Part shown: positions 59,574 to 64,000 of the stretch, piece after piece
How the letters are laid out: each line of letters begins with the position of its first letter
How positions within the stretch are numbered: position 1 is the stretch's first letter
Origin: Pythium myriotylum
Lineage: Eukaryota > Oomycota > Peronosporomycetes > Pythiales > Pythiaceae
Direction of reading: 5' to 3'
DNA length: 64,000 nt
Assembly (NCBI GenBank): GCA_023091665.1
Contig: JALJCQ010000009.1
Location: forward strand, 992,001-1,056,000
The notes under the pieces: model-generated
Told to the model about the DNA's origin: nothing
Databases searched by the model: none
The model's input: the letters and a program-made list of their open reading frames with translations, nothing else
Translations under genes and position numbers: made by a program

Positions 59574-61664
59574 ATGTGGACGCGCTTCTCTCTCGTCGCG
59601 GCGCTGCTCGCCGCCGTCTCGGCGACCCCTCAGGACGATCTGAGTTCGTTGCCGTCTTTCTGTTTTTCTCTGGCTTTGCACGTTGACTGACTTGAGACCG
59701 TCATGGCTGCAGCGTGTCACGAGTTCCCGGTGGTGATTCTGTCGGCCAAGAGCGGCGCGTTCCCAGATCCGACGTGCAACCAGCTGCGCTTCCCAGCGGA
59801 GGACTGCTTGAAGGCCTCGGTCACGTCGCAGGTCCAGGTCATCGACAACCAGGACGGATCACCCAACTGCTTCTCGGCCAAGCCCACGGGCGAGTATGAA
59901 GCCAAGACCAACTACCGCGGCCAGTCCAGCCTCTTCTTCTCCAAGCACCAGATCGGCGTCAAGTTCCGCGAGCCCACAGAGTTCATTGGACTGCCGGAGG
60001 ACAAGAACTTCATCCTCAACGGTCCGTTCTTGGACTGCTCGCTGCTGCGCAACCACATGGCTCATTGGCTCTTCCGTGGGACGGGTCGATACTCGGCGCG
60101 CACGAAGCATGTCGCGATGTACTTCAGCGATACGCCTGGACGACCGCCGCGTTACGTGGGAATCTACCTTCTCATTGAGAAGCCTGGCTTTGGCGAGAAC
60201 CGTGTCGGACTCGCGAAAATGGACTACTCATGCCGTGGCGAGGAGCTCTCCGGTGGATGGGCGTGGCACAACGATCCACAGAGTTTTGGCGACTTCTCCC
60301 CGAACGTCGTGATTGACCAGTTTCAGAACGAATTTGGAATGGGTGAGCGTCCGATTCTCGCATACCCATCAGGAGAGGACACTTCCCAAATGATGCGCGA
60401 CTACTTTGTTGACACCAACCGCGGCTTCCTGCCGAAGCTGTACCGCTTTATGTGGAACAACATGACGAACCCTGACGGCCTGGAGGAACATCTCGACCTC
60501 GGTTCATTTGCCGACTACATTCTCCACACGGAAATGTCGTTGAACGTGGACGCGTATCGCCGAAGCACCTATTTCCACAAAGACCGCAACCAACCAATTA
60601 ACGCCGGTCCGATTTGGGACCTGAACCTTGCTTACGGCAACGGCGCACGACGAGATTACAAGGACTGGATTTTCCCTCAGTACACGTACTGGAAGCGACT
60701 GATGTGCAACTACAAGCTTACATCGCTCGTGATCCAGCGCTGGAAGCAGCTGCGTAGTGATGGCCAGCCCTGGAGCGATGCATCGATCATCAAGTTCTTG
60801 GACGACAGTGCGAAGCCCGTTCACCGCCAGCTGAGCAAATGCACCGGTGACTGGAGATCGGACGTTCTACAGTGTGCTTCAGTGGACATCAGCACCTGTT
60901 CTGGCTCCTACGATGATCAACTCACCAGTTTGAAGGTCGCCGTGCTGAATCGTGCTAAGTGGATGGACGAACACGTGACACAGCTTTACAAGAAACTGGA
61001 TGGCATGACTTGTTCGTACGTTGGCTCTATCCCCAAGTTCAACTGTGCTCAGAACGGTGACGACAGCGGATGCTTAACCAACCCTGCCAAGTACTATTCG
61101 GCCGTTTCATTCCCACCAATTCGCAAGCCGTACGAAGGCCCTCCGTGTGGATCTATCGTGGATGATGCGACGAACAACTACCCGATGCCTGAGGCGCTGC
61201 GCCCGTCCGTTGACTACTGCTGGCTCGCGACTGGTGCCAAGAACATCTACCCGAAGGAGAAGGGCGTGCGAGAGAAGGATTTAACCACTTTTTGTGGTGG
61301 CTATGGATCGTGTTCTCAGGGGCCAGGCGCCAAGTGCAACTGCTCTAAAGCTCTCGTAGTCGATCCAGTATCATGTCGTCGCATCGATGCCGAGTACATT
61401 CGCGAGCAGGAAGCTGTGGCCAAAGTCATCGTTGCAGAAGGAGCCACGATTGCGGGCGCCGTGCAAAAGACTGCTACGTCGAGCCATCTGGTTCTCATCA
61501 GCTTCTTTGGTCTGTTCATGCTCGCTACACTGGTCGCTGGTGTCAAGTACCGCCAGTACAAGCTGCGCCAGCAATTGCCGACCAAGACTAGTGGCCTCAG
61601 GTCGCCTGGTACCTACGGAAGCCTCGAGTCGACTCCAATCATCTCGACGGGACGCCGCATTTGA
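59574..61664 (+). CDS. CotH-domain type I membrane protein, copy 2
   Basis: Exon 1 (59574-59643, signal peptide MWTRFSLVAALLAAVSA) joins exon 2 (59713-61664) through a 69-nt intron in phase 1 at the same place as in copy 1; the donor GTTCGT is non-standard at +3. The product has 673 residues. Shared blocks: YEAKTNYRGQSSLFFSKHQI, FILNGPFLDCSLLRNHMAHW, LLIEKPGFGENRVGL, FADYILHTEMSLNVDAYRRS and INAGPIWDLNLAYG. The EGF-like module (FCGGYGSCSQGPGAKCNCS), one membrane helix (HLVLISFFGLFMLATLVAGV) and a longer tail with YGSLES, a possible sorting motif, follow. Copy 2 has about 40 extra residues mainly before the Cys module. It is a tandem duplicate of the preceding gene. Confidence 0.82.
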
Positions 61665-61775
61665 GCTACGTTAACGAGATCACTCCATTTTCAATGCATA
61701 GAATATAGAGAAACCGTAAGCTTTGCTGAGATCTGTGACGTGTGCAGGTTGGTTGAAGTATACTTACCGAAGAGA

Positions 61776-61796
61776 AAAACCGGTTAAACCGGTTTT
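61776..61796. repeat. Perfect palindrome AAAACCGGTT-A-AACCGGTTTT
   Basis: Ten-base arms with a one-base centre, 61 bp before the PDI start codon and just upstream of an initiator-like GCTCACTTGGATTC (61804-61817). Probably a binding site for a dimeric factor. Confidence 0.55.
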
Positions 61797-61856
61797 ATGA
61801 CCTGCTCACTTGGATTCGGAAACGTGGCAGAATATCAATAGCAAAAATTCTCGAAG

Positions 61857-63401
61857 ATGCGCGCGACGTCGACCGCCGCGCTGCTGCTGAGCGTCGTGCT
61901 GGTGCTCGCGAGCTGCTTCGTGTCGGCCGAGTACACGAACAAAGACGCGGTCGTCATCCTGACCGACAAGAACTTCGAGAAGGAGGTGCTCAACAGCCCC
62001 GACTACTGGCTCGTCGAGTTCTACGCGCCATGGTAGGTTGTCCACACTTACCGAAGACGTCTGGAAACGCATGGGCCACTTGCTGATGGTCGGTGCAAAA
62101 GGTGCGGCCACTGTAAGAATCTTGAGCCCGAATACAAGGCTGCTGCCAAGAAGCTCAAGAAACACGTACGCTGATATGGCCTTTGTCGGTTGCAATGCTG
62201 AGAGACATCTTACGAGTGATGAATAGGCTCGCCTTGGTGCTGTCGACGCCACTGTGCACCAGGCACTTGCGCAGAAGTATCAGATTAAAGGATATCCGAC
62301 TATCAAAGGTATGCGAAGCGACTGAGATGGGACGAGTACGAACAATGACCTTTTGGCTACAGAGTTCGGAGCGAACAAGAAGAAGCCGCGCGACTACCAA
62401 GGTGGACGTACCCGCAAGGACATCATCCAGTATGTGAAGAACTCAGAAGAAGCAAAGAAGCTTGGAGTTAGCGGTGTCTCGATTGACACTCTCGCGTTCA
62501 ACACCATCCATACGTTCTTAACCCAAGATGATTCTATCCCGACCGCCGTCTTCTTCGGCAGCCGCCGAAAAGGAGGCGGAGGTGCTAACAAGGCGCCTTC
62601 TTGGCTCGGTTCGCTCGCCCAACACTTCTCGAAGCAAGTCAAGAAGGGCAAGAAGAAGACTGTCACAGAATTCACTGTTCGCGTTGCTTTCGTTCCAGCG
62701 ACGGAGGAGAAGATCGCCAAGCACTTACGAGTCGACAGCAAGCTGCCTGCGCTTGTTTTTATTGATGGTGCGAACACAAAATTCCTTGCTGCTTCGGGAA
62801 AGGCGATTGCGGACGAGGCCAGTGCAAAAAAGTTCATCTCCAACGCTCTAGAGGCCAACGAGCAGAAGCGAGAGGGGTGGGATGTGCTCCCTCTCTTCCC
62901 TTCCCCGGAGGTGGCTAAGAAGAAGCCTCGCGTCCAGCTCGACGGGATCTCCAAGGAAGAGTTTGCCAAGTGCACTGGAAAGAAGGGGAAGATGTGTGTG
63001 ATTTTGACGAAGAGCGAGGAGAACGATGCCAGCGGTGTGTACAAGGACCTCGCGAAGCGCTACCGTCGTGATCCATTTCGCTTCCTCGTTGCGGATTCCA
63101 ATGACCCAGTATTGAAGACTATCAGCGCGTCTCTTGGTCTATCTGATGTCTCTGCCTTGGTGATCAAACCGGGCAGGACGGTCAAGTTCACGGGTATGTT
63201 CGGTTCTCGCATTGAACTTATGATAATGTTTTATTGATCGCTTTCTCTACAGAGCTTTCGGGTCCAGCTGACGAGGCGAAGCTGCGCCAGCTCTTGGACC
63301 GCATTGTGGATGGTTCGACGCACTTTCAGACGCCGAAGTCGCCCCTTCAGGAGTTGTTCGCGGAGCCCAAGCAAGAGGAAGTCGCCCATGAGGAGCTTTA
63401 A
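61857..63401 (+). CDS. Protein disulfide isomerase family protein (PDI, one active thioredoxin domain)
   Basis: An ER enzyme that forms and reshuffles disulfides. Five exons (61857-62032, 62102-62165, 62227-62308, 62363-63193, 63253-63401) give 433 residues. Signal peptide MRATSTAALLLSVVLVLASC ending near residue 24. The thioredoxin domain carries [20 protein letters not shown] with CGHC at 60-63 (the Trp codon before it is split by intron 1) and the cis-Pro loop QIKGYPTIKEFG. The second half lacks another CGHC but has a thioredoxin-like layout (KKTVTEFTVRVAFVPATEEK; LPALVFIDGANT), like a P5/PDIA6-type b domain. The C-terminus ends AHEEL; HEEL is a KDEL-type retention signal variant. Best family guess is PDIA6-like. 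Confidence 0.88.
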
Positions 63402-63527
63402 GTGCCTGGCGCACGTCACAGATCTGCATTCTAAGTTCGCAATGATGCAATCGTAAATGAACTAGTTAAGTACGATCTGATCTCGCCAACCACCGCCTCT
63501 GAATTGAGCAATTGAAAAGAGACAACC

Positions 63528-64000
63528 ATGGCCGAGCAGAAGCTGAACGATGCGGTCGCCAAGATGATGGACTCGCTGGACCGCAAGGTGTTGCGCGACT
63601 TCGAGGTTCGTTGGCTGCTGTGTGGCAACGGTTTCGCGCAGTTGCGGTGGTCTGAATCACCGTGGTTGTCTAGAAAAACGGCTACGTCTGTGCGGCCAAC
63701 TGCTTCGACAACAAAGGCTGGAACACCGAGCAGGTCCAGGCGTGCGTCGAGCGCTGCCAGATGCCCATGCAGCAGGTCCAGCAGTACTTGCAGTCCGAGA
63801 TGCAGTCGTTCCAGAACCGTCTCCAGCGCTGCGCCATGGAGTGCCAGGACCGAGCGCGCGACTCGCTCCCGACCAGTGGCAACCCAAGCGAGTCACAGAT
63901 CGCAGCCGCGGAAAAGGACATGCAAAAGTGCTTCAACAGCTGTGTCGACACGCATTTGAAGATGCTGCCAACTTTGGAAAAGCGCATCAGCGATGCTGTG
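63528..64000 (+). CDS. FAM136A: FAM136A-like mitochondrial protein (3' end outside window)
   Basis: Exon 1 (63528-63605, MAEQKLNDAVAKMMDSLDRK) joins exon 2 from 63674 over a 68-nt intron in phase 0. The visible product reads KNGYVCAANCFDNKG, then QACVERCQMPMQQVQ, RLQRCAMECQDRARDSLP and KCFNSCVDTHLKMLP. The four CxxxC pairs (CAANC, CVERC, CAMEC, CFNSC) are the FAM136A signature, a small intermembrane-space protein whose import depends on disulfide formation. The animal protein has about 138 residues; the frame here is still open at the window edge, near the expected C-terminus. Confidence 0.9.

Overview
The window is nuclear DNA of an oomycete (Peronosporales/Pythiales-type water mould); the genus cannot be fixed from sequence alone. 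Evidence: about 30 gene-dense loci on both strands; introns that are few and almost all 54-91 nt with plain GT...AG ends; upstream elements that match the oomycete TCAYTY initiator/flanking-region core promoter; a flagellar IFT46 gene (zoospores); and families typical of stramenopile genomes (CotH-like membrane proteins, PH-EDR2 proteins, temptin-like secreted proteins, large LRR membrane proteins). No virus, CRISPR array, tRNA, rRNA or intact transposon was seen.

Layout. 0.7-5 kb: uridine phosphorylase (-), temptin-like secreted protein (-), thiamin pyrophosphokinase (+). 4.9-12.6 kb, mostly minus strand: coiled-coil protein, PH-EDR2 lipid-binding-type protein, an eight-exon EF-hand-like protein with an N-myristoylation start, and a UPF0739/C1orf74-like protein. 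12.9-16.6 kb: small secreted Cys-rich protein and two tandem drug/metabolite-type (TPT/SLC35) transporters (+). 16.9-25.2 kb: proteasome assembly factor PAAF1 (-), PDZ coiled-coil protein (+), WD40-TPR protein like WDTC1 (-), membrane-anchored kinase-like protein with altered catalytic motifs (+), PX-RING protein (-). A 2.7 kb gap follows.

27.9-37.4 kb: two N-myristoyltransferase copies (27.9 and 35.1 kb, both +) flank a mucin-like single-pass membrane protein (-), a short bacterial-type glycyl-tRNA synthetase with a mitochondrial presequence (-), a helical-repeat protein of unknown function (+) and the two-exon cytochrome oxidase assembly gene PET191/COA5 (-). Then comes complex I subunit NDUFA12 (+). 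37.5-46.3 kb: GT92-type glycosyltransferase and a 7.4 kb intronless ATG2 (both -). 46.8-52.2 kb: double-PH protein, multi-pass LRR-like membrane protein, and a secreted Cys-rich protein resembling NALF/Mid1 channel subunits (all +). 52.3-56.6 kb: IFT46 (-) diverging from a coiled-coil/helical protein that may be ATRIP (+). 57.0-64.0 kb: tandem CotH-domain type I membrane proteins, a PDI with CGHC and a HEEL tail, and FAM136A, which runs off the window edge (all +).

Many neighbours are divergent pairs with 100-550 bp between starts. Four loci act in mitochondria (GlyRS, COA5, NDUFA12, FAM136A), but no operon-like logic is implied. Splice models given below were worked out by hand; for each multi-exon gene the exon sums divide by three and reading frames join. 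No search could be run, so family names rest on recalled motifs and architecture.
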